Assembly (NCBI GenBank): GCA_028641055.1
Contig: CM054058.1
Coordinates: forward strand, 84,610,020-84,674,019
From: Alopecurus myosuroides
Taxonomy: Eukaryota; Streptophyta; Magnoliopsida; Poales; Poaceae
Direction of reading: 5' to 3'
Length of the DNA stretch: 64,000 nt
Shown: positions 1 through 8,967 of the stretch, piece after piece
Numbering within the stretch: the stretch's first letter is position 1
How the letters are laid out: every line of letters begins with the position of its first letter
Translations under genes and position numbers: made by a program
Notes under the pieces: model-generated
Told to the model about the DNA's origin: nothing
Database searches by the model: none
The model's input: the letters and a program-made list of their open reading frames with translations, nothing else

Positions 1-237
1 GAGGACGTGTGGCGCGTCGGCGTGCGCGCGCGGCACGACGACGAAGCGGTAGTGAGGAGGGAGGAGGTGGAGAGGTGCATTAGGGAGGTGATGGGGGACG
101 GCAAGTATCTACGCAGTGCCTCGGAGTGGAAGGAGAAGGCAAAGAGGGCCATGGCCGAAGGTGGCAGCTCTGACAAGAACATCACTGAATTTCTTCGCGC
201 ATTAGGCCAGGCCAAGAAAATCTCACGTCAAGAATAA
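1..237 (+). CDS. UDP-glycosyltransferase, C-terminal end (5' part outside window)
   Basis: The frame is open from base 1 and closes with TAA at 235-237, giving 78 residues. The stretch WRVGVRA near the start, REEVERCIREVM in the middle and AMAEGGSSDKNITEFL near the end are the usual C-terminus of plant family-1 UDP-glycosyltransferases, just downstream of the PSPG sugar-nucleotide box. Such cytosolic enzymes move a sugar, usually glucose, from UDP-sugar to hormones or secondary metabolites. The PSPG box itself and the acceptor-binding N-terminal half lie outside the window, so the substrate and subfamily cannot be read. The GSSD..I.EF ending resembles UGT74/75/84-type enzymes, which is inference. 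It is the only clear metabolic host gene here and is transcribed away from the F-box family. I see no frameshift in the visible part. Confidence 0.85.
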   Translation, partial: EDVWRVGVRARHDDEAVVRREEVERCIREVMGDGKYLRSASEWKEKAKRAMAEGGSSDKNITEFLRALGQAKKISRQE

Positions 238-671
238 TGGACCTCCTTGTGTAAGTTTCAGTTCATCAGTTGACACTCCCCATCTATTGTTCAGTACGGG
301 GAGATCTAGCTACAGCAGTTCTAAGCACATCAATAAATTAATAAGGATGGGGTTTGTTACATGTTCCTCCTCCTTCCTTCCTTGGACTCTCTCTCTCTTC
401 GTATGAACAACACCAGGGAAGCAGAAGGTATGGCTGGTACAAGATACGCACTGAAAACAGGCACATTACAGTTCACTTCTAAAGTTCTAGTGGCTAAATT
501 TAATGCAACGTGGCTACATCAGGCTCTGCAGTTATGCTAAATTTGGTTGCCAAATTGGCATCCGTTTTCTACACTATAGAGATCACAAATCTTGATGCCA
601 AAACCAAATAATTTGACGTAGGACCAACCAGAAAATACAATGTCAAATTCATTTAAGTGAATAAAATAATG
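238..671. other. 3' UTR and intergenic sequence
   Basis: Contains the presumed 3' UTR, a short CTTCCTTCCTT/CTCTCTCT tract around 365-395 and AT-rich sequence up to the MITE. I see no gene. Confidence 0.5.
332..337 (+). terminator. Possible poly(A) signal of the glycosyltransferase gene
   Basis: AATAAA lies 95 bases after the stop codon in AT-rich sequence, a normal distance for a plant 3' UTR. Plant poly(A) signals are loose, so this is only a plausible site. Confidence 0.4.
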
Positions 672-1109
672 CTCTCTCTCTCCCAAAATAGGACACCTAT
701 AGTTTTTACTGAAAGTCAAACTATTCAAAGTTTGACCAACTATATAGAAAATTGGTGGACATTTAAAATCTCAAATCAAGATAGTTAAAACCATCATGAA
801 ATGTATTTTGATATCATGTGGATTTGGTATTGTACAATTTGATATATTTTTTTATATAGTTGGTCAAAATTTAAAAAGTTTTTATAGTTTTTACTGAAAG
901 TCAAACTATTTAAAGTTTGATCAACTATATAGAATAATTGGTGGACACTTAAAATCTCAAATCAAGACAGTTAAAACCATCATGAAATGTATTTTGATAT
1001 CACGTGGATTTAGTATTGTACAATTTGTTTTTTTTATATAGTTGGTCAAAATTTTAAAAGTTTGACTTTATTCAAAAACTATAGGCGCCCTATTTTGGGA
1101 CGGAGGGAG
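672..1109. mobile_element. Stowaway-type MITE with an internal tandem duplication
   Basis: The left end (672-692) and the right end (1089-1109) are inverted copies of the CTCCCTCCGTCCCAAAATAGG type, with three differences on the left. TA follows the right end at 1110-1111; the left TA is degraded. The interior holds two direct copies of a unit of about 190 bp (about 699-881 and 886-1083). Each starts with TTTTACTGAAAGTCAAACTA and contains AAAGTTTGA.CAACTATATAG near its start and the complement ATATAGTTGGTCAAA near its end. Stowaway MITEs are non-autonomous Tc1/mariner elements; the dimeric interior makes this one longer than usual. Confidence 0.8.
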
Positions 1110-1111
1110 TA

Positions 1112-1463
1112 AGATGGAGGGATGAGACTAGAGAGAAGTGAACAACCCAAAATATTTTATTATTACTTTATACTTAGTGGACCACACATTTAGTGATTTT
1201 GACATTTAGTTTTGACTTTGCCACATTATAGCTAACATAGTAAAGTTAGCACTTATGCCAAATAAATCTGTGTGACAAATTTGACTTTGATAACACCGTG
1301 GATGTCCTTACTAATCCCTCCTTACTAATCCCTCCATAACACTGGGACATGAGTGCACTAAAGTACCAACAGGACCTATCACAGCTTTATAAACGTCTAC
1401 CCAAGTCGCTGCTTTCTGAATTCAAATGCTAACTGTAATACGAAGCTGCACTATGCAAGACTT
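1112..1463. other. Intergenic, no gene seen
   Basis: AT-rich sequence with a small direct repeat (TTACTAATCCCTCC twice near 1308-1333). From about 1380 onward it may be the decayed 3' flank of the F-box pseudogene. Confidence 0.4.
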
Positions 1464-2900
1464 TTAGTGCCCATCTGCCAAAGGCTTTGAGTACAATGGA
1501 ACGTGTGGAATATAAGGAGTCCTGCCCCGCTCAATCTGACACACGTCCTTTTGCAATCCATCTCATATGACATTAGAATGTTCTTCCCAAAAGCAAAAAG
1601 GTACGAAAATCATATTGCGTTCGGGGTGAAATGAGATGACCTTGTAATTTGCAAATGATGAAAACCATTCTCCAAACAGCTCCAAGTGACCGACGTACGT
1701 TGTGTTTTAAGGTCAATTTTTCACTACCGTAGTCTTCTAGAGCCTATACTGACAGTTTAGAACAATCGGAACGAGAGTAACGATCAACAAGGTAGCACGT
1801 ATGCCTAGATACCTTTTTCTTTGGTCCCACTAAATTGACGATGTGATTGGATAGATTGTACTACTTTACCAACAACTCTACCAACAACCATTGAGATAGT
1901 TGTATGATATCTTGTTGGTTGATGAGTTGGACTACTATCATACGGGTTTATCTTACAATCCATTAAAGATGCCCTAATATGGTACCACGGGAATCTCAAT
2001 AACCCACGGGTCATTTCCGTCCACCTCAAAAGCGACTATCAATTCTTCCGGGCAGCCAAATGAAGGATCCCATTTGAAAAAGAACCTTTTGAATTCTTGG
2101 GTATGCCAAAATTAAATCCGTCCATGTGGTGAAGCTTCCAAACTCCAGCTTCAGACGAGTATATCGCCAGTGTTTCAATGCATCCCCAGATTGACCTCTG
2201 CTCTGACTCAGCCATGTCCCATATATGCTCATCTATGAACTCGAACACATGGAAGTGAGAGGAGGCCGTCAGCTCGAATCCGAGGCGAGCGACCTCCACC
2301 TCGTTGGACCAATCGTTTGCAGGCACAACAACCCATTTCTCCATGGCCGGACTGCACACCACATAATCCAATGTCTTGGCATCAGTGTCCTTCCAACAGC
2401 GGCAAAGAAGGAGGCCGTTGCAGTAGTCCAAGATGTAAAGGCTCTCGTATCTGGGCAAGAAAGACAGTGACGGGTTGACGAGAGGTTCACCTTTCCCTCA
2501 CACCACATAATCCAATGTCTTGGGCTCTTGGCATCAGTGTCCTTCCAACAGCGGCAAAGAAGGAGGCCGTTGCAGTAGTCCAAGATGTAAAGACTCTCGT
2601 ATCTGGGCAAGAAAGACAGTCACGGGTTGACGAGAGGTTCACCTTTCCCTGAAACATTGGTGAAATATCGAGCGCTTTTGTTGTAGCTTTCGTGGAAGAA
2701 GCCGGCGAGGCGAGGGGTTGGGGTAGCTTCTTGCGGTGGTCAGGGTGGAAGACGAGGTCGCATCAGCGTGTGGAGACGCACTTGCGGCAGCAGGTGGACT
2801 TGTAGGGCACCCGCGAGATGATATCCACGAGGATGTCGTCGGTGAGATTGGACATTGGGTCGCCGCTCATCAATTCCTTTTCCATGTGGTTCTGCGCCAT
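1464..2900 (-). pseudogene. Decayed F-box protein gene, copy 1
   Basis: On the minus strand this matches the two intact F-box genes at 14696-15904 and 26581-27789. Starting near 2900 the F-box segment reads LTDDILVDIISRVPYKSTCC, then the frame is lost where the paralogues continue WRDLFSHPDHRKK. Further on, SLYILDYCNGLLLCRCWKDTD and MEKWVVVPANDWSNEVEVARLGFE match the paralogues, and a degraded C-terminus ends at the equivalent stop (1464-1466). Damage includes loss of the frame after the F-box, a tandem duplication of about 145 bp (2354-2650), frameshifts, and an unmatched stretch at about 1815-1978 that looks like a small insertion. F-box proteins are substrate adaptors of SCF ubiquitin ligases; this copy cannot encode one. 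Confidence 0.8.
2354..2650. repeat. Tandem duplication inside the F-box pseudogene
   Basis: Unit 1 (about 2354-2498) and unit 2 (about 2499-2650) both begin CACACCACATAATCCAATGT and end in the same GAGAGGTTCACCTTTCCCT sequence. Unit 2 has about 10 extra bases (GGGCTCTTGG region). The join falls inside the coding region, and the neighbouring F-box copies carry this segment once, so the duplication arose in this copy. Confidence 0.85.
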
Positions 2901-3262
2901 CGATGTCCGTCCGTGGAGATGAGGAGCGCCGAATCTGTAGATCGGGGCGGAGGAGCCAAGGTTAGAAATCCGCGTTATGAATGCATGGAGCGTCGGGGTG
3001 GAGAGAGAATGTACCAAGTGCTTGTTGTGCGATCTGCGGAGCGAGGAATGGCTAGAGCACCAATGTTGGGCGCTGCCATATGCACCGGAGAACGAGGGTT
3101 TGAGGCGTAGCTGTGCGGATTGCAGAAGTGAGGATATATTTCAAGGGTGAGGTGCAGCCGTCTGGGCTTTATCTGGACGTCTTAGTCTTTTACAGGAATG
3201 GGCCGTATGGGTGAAAATACGTTCGAGAAAAGTGTAGAATTCACCGCAATATCTAACATGAT
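2901..3262. other. Former 5' flank of F-box copy 1
   Basis: About 2901-3090 resembles the region upstream of the other two F-box genes (GAGATGAGGAGCG, TTAGAAATCCGCG and following words have counterparts near 15910-16060 and 27780-27930). The rest, up to the hAT-like end, shows no gene. Confidence 0.5.
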
Positions 3263-3897
3263 TAGGGATGTAAATGGTACGGATAATTTCCTTCCCGAAT
3301 CCGCATCCGGATCCGTTTTTAAGGATGTGGTATGCAATAGTAGGAATCCGCCGGATATGGATTTTGGTCAAGCGGATATCCGACAAATATGGTAGCGGAT
3401 ATGGTATTGTTATTATCCGACGAATACGGATTATCGGCACTTATTCGCGGATTATCCATCCTTATCAATTAGGATAATCCGATTATCATAGCACTATCAT
3501 TCTAAATATACATTTAATCCATTGAACATAGCACCAAATCATCCGCTCCTAACTTAGTATGACCTATATTCAACATCATGACGTAATGAACAAATTGCTT
3601 CCGGCGAAAACCCCTGAAGAGGTGAGCTATGATTTATCTCTACAAAAGTTCCTAGTTGCCGGAGGCAAACTCATATTGCAAATCATCAATCATTTTGTGA
3701 CACTTTTAAATACTATTAATTACTATCTTGTTTTGGTGTAATTTGAACGCTTGGCTGTTCTCTAGTGTTAATTTTTGCATGGTGACATTACGTCTCTTTA
3801 TACGTATTTATCCGATAAGGTTTACCCGTTTTCGGTCCGAATCCGCTTTGTTTCCAATATGAATCTGTAGTTCGATATTATCCGCATCCGTATCCTT
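3263..3897. mobile_element. hAT-like transposon fragment, one end only
   Basis: The left end TAGGGATGTAAATGGTACGG at 3263 is close to the CAGGGATGAAA-type terminus of Ac/hAT elements. Both ends are rich in subterminal CGGATA/TATCCG motifs (3280-3480 and 3805-3895), as in hAT elements. The interior has no transposase frame. The expected inverse terminus (CATCCCTA) is missing: at 3897-3898 the sequence passes directly into a LINE reverse transcriptase. The element is therefore truncated on the right, or its end was deleted together with the LINE 3' half. No target duplication could be matched. Confidence 0.6.
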
Positions 3898-4431
3898 GGC
3901 GATGTCGATCTTGAGGAGAAACATAGGGGAGCGGCTCTCGTGAAGGCGTCGCGACGTGTTACAGACGTACATGAAGTTGTTGTGGATGCTCCTATTCTTT
4001 ATGAAAGCACTCTGGCAGTGTGAGACTAGATCGTTCATCTTGAGGCTGAGATGAAGAGCCATGGCCTTGGCGATAATCTTCAAGATGATGTGACTCAGAC
4101 TAATAGGGCGAAAATCTTTAACCGATTCGACCCCCTCTTTCTTAGGCAAAAGAACAATGTTGGCCGAGTTGATGACGTGGAAGTCGTTGATAGAAAGCTC
4201 AGAGAAAGCATCAATGATGAGCATGAGGTCGGCCCTGATGATGTCCCAGCAAGAGGAGAAGAATGCCGTAGTGAAACCGTCCGGGCCTGGCGCTTTATCC
4301 TTTGGAATCCCCTCAATGGCGGCCTTGATCTCGTCCACAGAGAAAGGAAGAGCAAGGTCATCTAGGTCTCTAGTCGAGGGGTTGATCGCGGCCCAGTTAA
4401 CATCAAGCTGGCATGGAGGTGGTTGCCCCAA
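3898..4431 (-). pseudogene. LINE reverse transcriptase, N-terminal part
   Basis: The frame contains KAPGPDGF, SANIVLLPKKEG, FRPISL and QSAFIKNRSI, the palm/finger motifs of plant LINE reverse transcriptases. It ends at LLKIDIAK, where intact elements continue with the AYD motif. An open frame continues to 3808, but those last 30 residues are translated hAT-like DNA and are not part of the enzyme. Without the FADD motif it cannot work. Confidence 0.8.
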
Positions 4432-4739
4432 GGCCTGAGTGAAGTGGTCGAGAATCAGGGAGGCCTTATCATCATGCCCGGTGACCCAACCAATGTTACG
4501 CTTTAGCCTCTGAATGTGATTTTTCTACCTACGGGAGTTAACCCTGAGATGGAAAAATTTCGTGTTTGTGTCACCCTCCTTGAGAGTGCTAATCTGGGAA
4601 GCCTACCTCTTACGCTTGCGCTCTAGAACTGCCAGACCCATAACTCTCTTCTTAAGGGCAGAGCGGAGGGCTTTCTCCTCCGTGGAAAGCGTCCTAGAAT
4701 CCCGCGCGATGCCCAACTGCAAAATGACGTCTAGGGCCA

Positions 4740-5634
4740 TTAAGAATTGCTGCTTGTGGTCAGAAACAACCCCCGACTCCACGCCCTCAGCTTCCTCGCT
4801 GTGGTCCTGACCTTATGGTTGAAAATATGCACCGGCTGGGTATGCGTGGAAGGCTCATTCCAGGCAGCCTGGACGACCTCAAGAAACCCTGGCATCCTGG
4901 TCAAGAAGTTCTCAAAACGGAAAATAGGCGGGCATCTAGGGCCACACCGGCTGGCCAGGAGAAGAGGGAAGTGATCTGAAAGGGACGAGGATAAGGCATT
5001 CAACACGTGACTCCCGAAAGCAAGTTCCCAGCTGGAGTTGCAGAAAGCACGGTCTAACTTGACCAAGGTAGGGTCATTTCTCTCATTGCTCCACGAGAAT
5101 CGCCTATTCTGCAGTTTAATCTCTTTCATTTGGCACACATTAAACGCTTGGCGGAACTATCCCATGAGGCGACGGTCGAGGTTAGAGTTGTTCTTGTCAG
5201 AGGCCTGGTAGATTAGGTTGAAATCGCCGATGATGAGCCACTTGACTCCATTTGGGGGGGAGGGGGCACTAGCAATAGCCTCGTCAAGAAAGGCCCTCTT
5301 GTCAGCATTTGTGCTTGGACCGAACACATTCGTAAGCTTGAACACGGTACCGCAGGCCCAGATGGAGACATCTACCGAGATGAGATGAGTCCCAATATGG
5401 ATGTTGGACATGGAAACAAATCCTCGTTCCAAAGCAGCAGGATTCCACCCCTCGTGCCAATAGCCGGACGAAAGAACGAAGCTTGAAACCCCCCACGTAA
5501 GCCGCAGTGGAATGGTAGATAAAGTCCAGCTTAGTCTCTTGTAAACAGGCGATGTGGCAACGGGTGTTGGCAAAGGTGGCGTGAACGGTGTCCTTGTACG
5601 CTTGATCATTGAGACCTCTAAATTCCAATCAACA
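4740..5634 (-). pseudogene. LINE endonuclease domain, frameshifted
   Basis: Segments RGLNDQAYKD, HIACLQETKLDFI, WLIIGDFNLIY, NRRFSWSNERNDPTLVKLDR and SDHFPLLL match the exonuclease-endonuclease-phosphatase fold of LINE ORF2, which nicks target DNA to prime reverse transcription. They lie in at least two frames: the start (RGLND, 5302-5628) and the GDFN part (5157-5741 frame) are offset, and a stop lies near 5140-5156 between the GDFN and SWSN parts. The catalytic E (QETK), D (GDFN) and SDH motifs are still visible. Confidence 0.75.
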
Positions 5635-5758
5635 ATGTCCAGAAATAAATCCATTAAGAGCTCCAGGCGAAGAAGCGGAGAGAAGGCGGGGTGAAGTCGG
5701 TGAAGCCGGCGAAGTTGTAGAAGTGGTGACAAGCCCACCAACTAGCAGAAGAGTGAAG

Positions 5759-6334
5759 CTAACGAGGCGACGAAAACGAGAAAACAACAGCAGCACACAA
5801 ACAACTATCATGCCACAACCTCTTGATCAGCAGACAGGGCAAACTCGGCACCCCCGGTCCTGCCAAGGACACAAGCGCATCACTTGCCGCCTCCATGCAC
5901 GACATCTTCAACTTCAGCAGCTGGGAAATTGCCTGGATCTCCTTGTCAGGAAGCTGATTCTGGAAACTCTCAATGTACTTCTTGCAAGCCAGAGCTAGGG
6001 GCATCTCATCATCTGAGCAAATGCCGAGCTTACGGTTCAGAACCCGTACCGCCTTGTCCATAACTGGCATCTGCGGCAACGCGCCAATACGAGCGCTGCG
6101 ACGGATCACGGAGGCTGCAGGCGATGCCACCCGCATCCTAGTAGCCACAGCGGCCGTAGCGGGCAGAGCCATGGGACAAGGCAGGATGGGGATAGCCGGG
6201 GAGGAGAAGAGAGCCAAGACTGGAGCTTCTTCGGGCAAGGCAGCGGCCGGGGCATCCAGGAGATCGAGAACCCGCGCACGCGCCAGAACCAGACCAACTG
6301 CCTCCGCATCAGCACCATCAGTTGAGACCTCCAC
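5759..6334 (-). pseudogene. LINE ORF1 C-terminal fragment
   Basis: The frame contains RRSARIGALPQMPVMDKAVR, LNRKLGI and FQNQLPDKEIQAISQLLKL, a block I recognise from the end of ORF1 in grass LINEs, directly before ORF2. Expected zinc-knuckle cysteines are not in this fragment. The alanine-rich N-terminal part (LPATAAVATRMRVASPAA) is low complexity. It lies just upstream of the endonuclease on the same strand, supporting one element. Confidence 0.6.
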
Positions 6335-6420
6335 AAGACCTCCACAACGCCAGCACCAACTGCCAGAACAACAGTGGGCTCGGACCAGGCCTCATCCCCA
6401 ACCGTCGCCTCCAAGTCTTA

Positions 6421-7842
6421 TGCATCTTTAGATATGGCCGTGCTTTACCATTGTGGACTTTTGTAAATATAATCGCTATGTATTGTACTTGGTTTTAGCT
6501 ATTGAAGTTAAAAGAGTAAGACTATCAGAAAGAGATACGCGGCCAGGTTGTTGTTGAGATTGGAATTGGATGCAGGGGACTAGTGAGGAGGGGACCCTAG
6601 CCTCTAGTACCCAGTACATGCGTCCGGTTTTAGGCTTACCGTATACTCGTGCGCATTTTGCGGGAGAGACATTTCGCTATTTTGTTTCCCGCTCTCGCAT
6701 TATGCTGTCGTCAATCCCCTTGCCAGTGCGCCGCCCAAGCATCACAACGGACCTCCCTTTTCCGCCAAGCGTCAATTCCATGGTTGTGTGGCCCGAACCG
6801 GTGCCTCCCGCAACGCCTCCCGCTACCACGTCCAAGTGCAAGCAGCATGGCAAGCGCCTCATCTCGGGGCAGGGACGACACTGCCACATCCTCAGGGCTC
6901 CCTCGGGGCAATTTTTCTCCTCTCGACGCTAGTGCCTTCTCAGTGGAAAAAATCGTTTGCTTCCCTTCAAACGAAGATGAAGAAAATGACGGCTTGCAGA
7001 CCTGATCCTCCTCCACCTCCAGTATCGATGAGGGTACCCCCTCCGGTAACCGGGGCCGTGCCTTGACCGTCATCGACTCTGGCGCCTACAACATGCTCGA
7101 CGAATCTTTGGAGAGGTATAGATGTCGCCCCTACTCTCCAAATATGTGTCGAATTGGTTTAGATACTTCAGTTTTTTAGGTTTTGCATTGTGTAGTTTGA
7201 ATTTGTATTTGGTACCTACTCGTACTTCATATGTGAGTATATGGGAGGAGGCGGTTTCACATCGATGATTCGACATTAAATTATTTTCATCATGATTCCG
7301 GTGAGGATGTGAAAATATTGTCTAATGTTAAGCAGTATTAAAATTAATGTCTAATGCTAATAAGTAAAAATGGGACATATTTGTTGAAATCACTAGGATT
7401 CTCTTTTAGCGCACAGGTTTTAGGCTTTTTTTGGAGATCTGCTGGAGATGCTGTCAAATAGCGACTGAAACGAGGATTCATTTCACTGGACTACATGATT
7501 ATATTACTCGGTAATGTTTGTCACACGTCACACACGAACACTCGATAAAAAAGAATGAACGTCATGCTGCGATTCATTGAGCGTGGAAACTGGAAAGGAA
7601 GGAGCATCCCGCACATCTCCAGATCTTTTTTTTTAATCTCGTGTATGCATCCACGCCGACAGACGCCAGTACCTGCTCAACAGTCAACACGCTCACCGTA
7701 AAAATCCGTTGCGTCCATTGCATCGTCACAGACTCACAGTTGTTACTGGATTTCTCTAGAATCAGTACGTGCAACTATTTTTAGTTTTTTACAGGCCAAG
7801 CCTGAAGACGAAGCACGCCCCAAGCCTGAGTAATTGGCCCCT
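6421..7842. other. Unassigned sequence, no recognised gene
   Basis: 6570-7075 is moderately GC-rich and has overlapping open frames on both strands (for example 6711-7073 minus, 120 codons) with no motif I recognise; they may be part of a transposon. 7090-7842 is AT-rich with short runs of T and shows nothing. Confidence 0.4.
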
Positions 7843-8062
7843 GAGCTAGTATCGCTGAACAGCAACAACGGAGTGCAGAGATTTTTTTTCTTTTTGATAG
7901 AAAACGGAGTGCAGAGATGGTATGCAACAACGGTCCAATGCAAGTCCTGAGAGCCACCTATTACTGATATATCACAATTCAGGCGCGGCACTGCCATGAA
8001 ATCAGAATTCAGGCCCGTCCGGAGAACAGCATGTGGGTAACTTGCATGAAACTGCAGGCCTG
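7843..8062. repeat. F-box 3'-flank module, unit 1 (left half)
   Basis: Contains GAGCTAGTATCGCTGAACAG, CCTGAGAGCCACCTATTACTGA and ATTCAGGCGCGGCACTGCCATG-like words that recur at about 13540-13700 and 25200-25330. The module continues after the Copia insertion at 13443 (GGCCGCCATCCCATCAACGC), so the Copia element split it. Confidence 0.7.
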
Positions 8063-8223
8063 TGTTATTTTATGGTGATCCAAATTCATATGAAGATAAA
8101 GGAAAGTTCGGCCTTCGCTACGCGGAGGCCCGTCGCCGGAGGCTTAGGGCGGAGGTACGGTACGAGTCGATACCGAGTTGGAGTTGGATTCACAGTTACC
8201 GACCTAGTTAGGTCAGGACCGCC

Positions 8224-8231
8224 TTTATATA
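8224..8231 (+). promoter_or_regulatory. TATA box of the 5' LTR
   Basis: TTTATATA lies in the same position in the 3' LTR (13226-13233). In the 5' LTR the transposon insertion begins at 8248, close to the expected transcription start, and probably displaces it. Confidence 0.6.
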
Positions 8232-8247
8232 CCTCTTGTAAGCCGCC

Positions 8248-8731
8248 TAGGAAGCGCGGATACGGCAAAAATGTCACGTATCCGTATCGGATACGCTCGG
8301 ATACGGGGATACAGCCGGATACGTGAAGGATACTTATTCCGTACATATCTGGCTATTTTCATTTTCATACAAAGAAAATATTTTTGAATACGTTGAGATA
8401 CACCGAGGATATGTTTGGGAGACACATGCAATAAAGTACATTGAAGATTATACATACCAAACTGATCCTAGATACCAAATAGAAACATAACTGTACATTA
8501 TATAACACCCCGGCTAAAATTTATACATTGCTATCCAATGAATTGTGGATTATATAACGTTCTGGTACTTTCTCATGGTTATTCTCGTACAGAACATCAC
8601 AAATTTTTACATGTTTTTAATTATATTATATATATGAAACGTATCCCCGTATCCATGTTTTTGAAAAATTGTCGTATCGCCGTATCGCGGTATCCGTATC
8701 CGTATCCGTATCGCCGTATCCGGGCATCCTA
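8248..8731. mobile_element. Small DNA transposon nested in the Copia 5' LTR (Mutator-like?)
   Basis: The 484-bp insertion is flanked by the 10-bp direct repeat GTAAGCCGCC (8238-8247 and 8732-8741), present once in the 3' LTR, which serves as the empty site. The ends are inverted: TAGGAAGCGCGGATACGG on the left and TAGGATGCCCGGATACGG on the right (minus strand). Both ends carry repeated GTATCCG/CGGATAC motifs, dense at 8255-8330 and 8640-8725. There is no transposase. A 9-11 bp duplication fits Mutator-like elements; TAGG ends with subterminal repeats are also hAT-like, but hAT duplications are 8 bp. Confidence 0.9.
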
Positions 8732-8931
8732 GTAAGCCGCCGCACGGGATAAGCCATACATTGTAAATCCCGGCGCGATTGTAACCTCACCCGAAATAGT
8801 GAAGTATTGCTGGCTGGCGCCCGTGGTTTTTTCTCTTCCTCCTTGGAAGGGTTTTCCACGTTAAAATCTTGTGTCCCCGTTGGTTCGATCTTGTTTAATT
8901 TCATCGTTGTTTTGCTATTGCGTGTAACAAG

Positions 8932-8944
8932 TGGTATCAGAGCC
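8932..8944 (+). promoter_or_regulatory. Primer-binding site of the Copia element
   Basis: TGGTATCAGAGCC begins two bases after the 5' LTR and matches the 3' end of plant initiator methionine tRNA, the usual primer of plant Copia elements. Confidence 0.9.
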
Positions 8945-8967
8945 CTGTTTCAGATTAGGGATTCGCG

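Larger units (their letters stand above)
3898..6420 (-). mobile_element. LINE (non-LTR retrotransposon) relic, minus strand
   Basis: Read on the minus strand, the order is ORF1 C-terminus (about 6334-5760), endonuclease (about 5634-4740) and reverse transcriptase N-terminal part (4431-3898). This is the normal order of plant L1-type LINEs. The reverse transcriptase stops at KIDIAK, where the hAT-like fragment begins, so the catalytic FADD region, RNase H and 3' tail are absent. The 5' end is not defined; nothing diagnostic is visible beyond about 6420. Several frameshifts are present. Confidence 0.8.
8063..8929 (+). repeat. 5' LTR of the Copia element, with insertion
   Basis: Starts TGTTATTTTATGG and ends GCGTGTAACA. 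Bases 8248-8741 (element plus second target copy) are absent from the 3' LTR; the remaining 373 bases match it throughout by eye. The insertion sits 16 bases after the TATA box. Confidence 0.93.

Noticed and set aside
3808..3897. C-terminal 30 residues of the LINE frame as part of the protein
   Set aside because: This is hAT-like DNA read through the junction, not LINE sequence.
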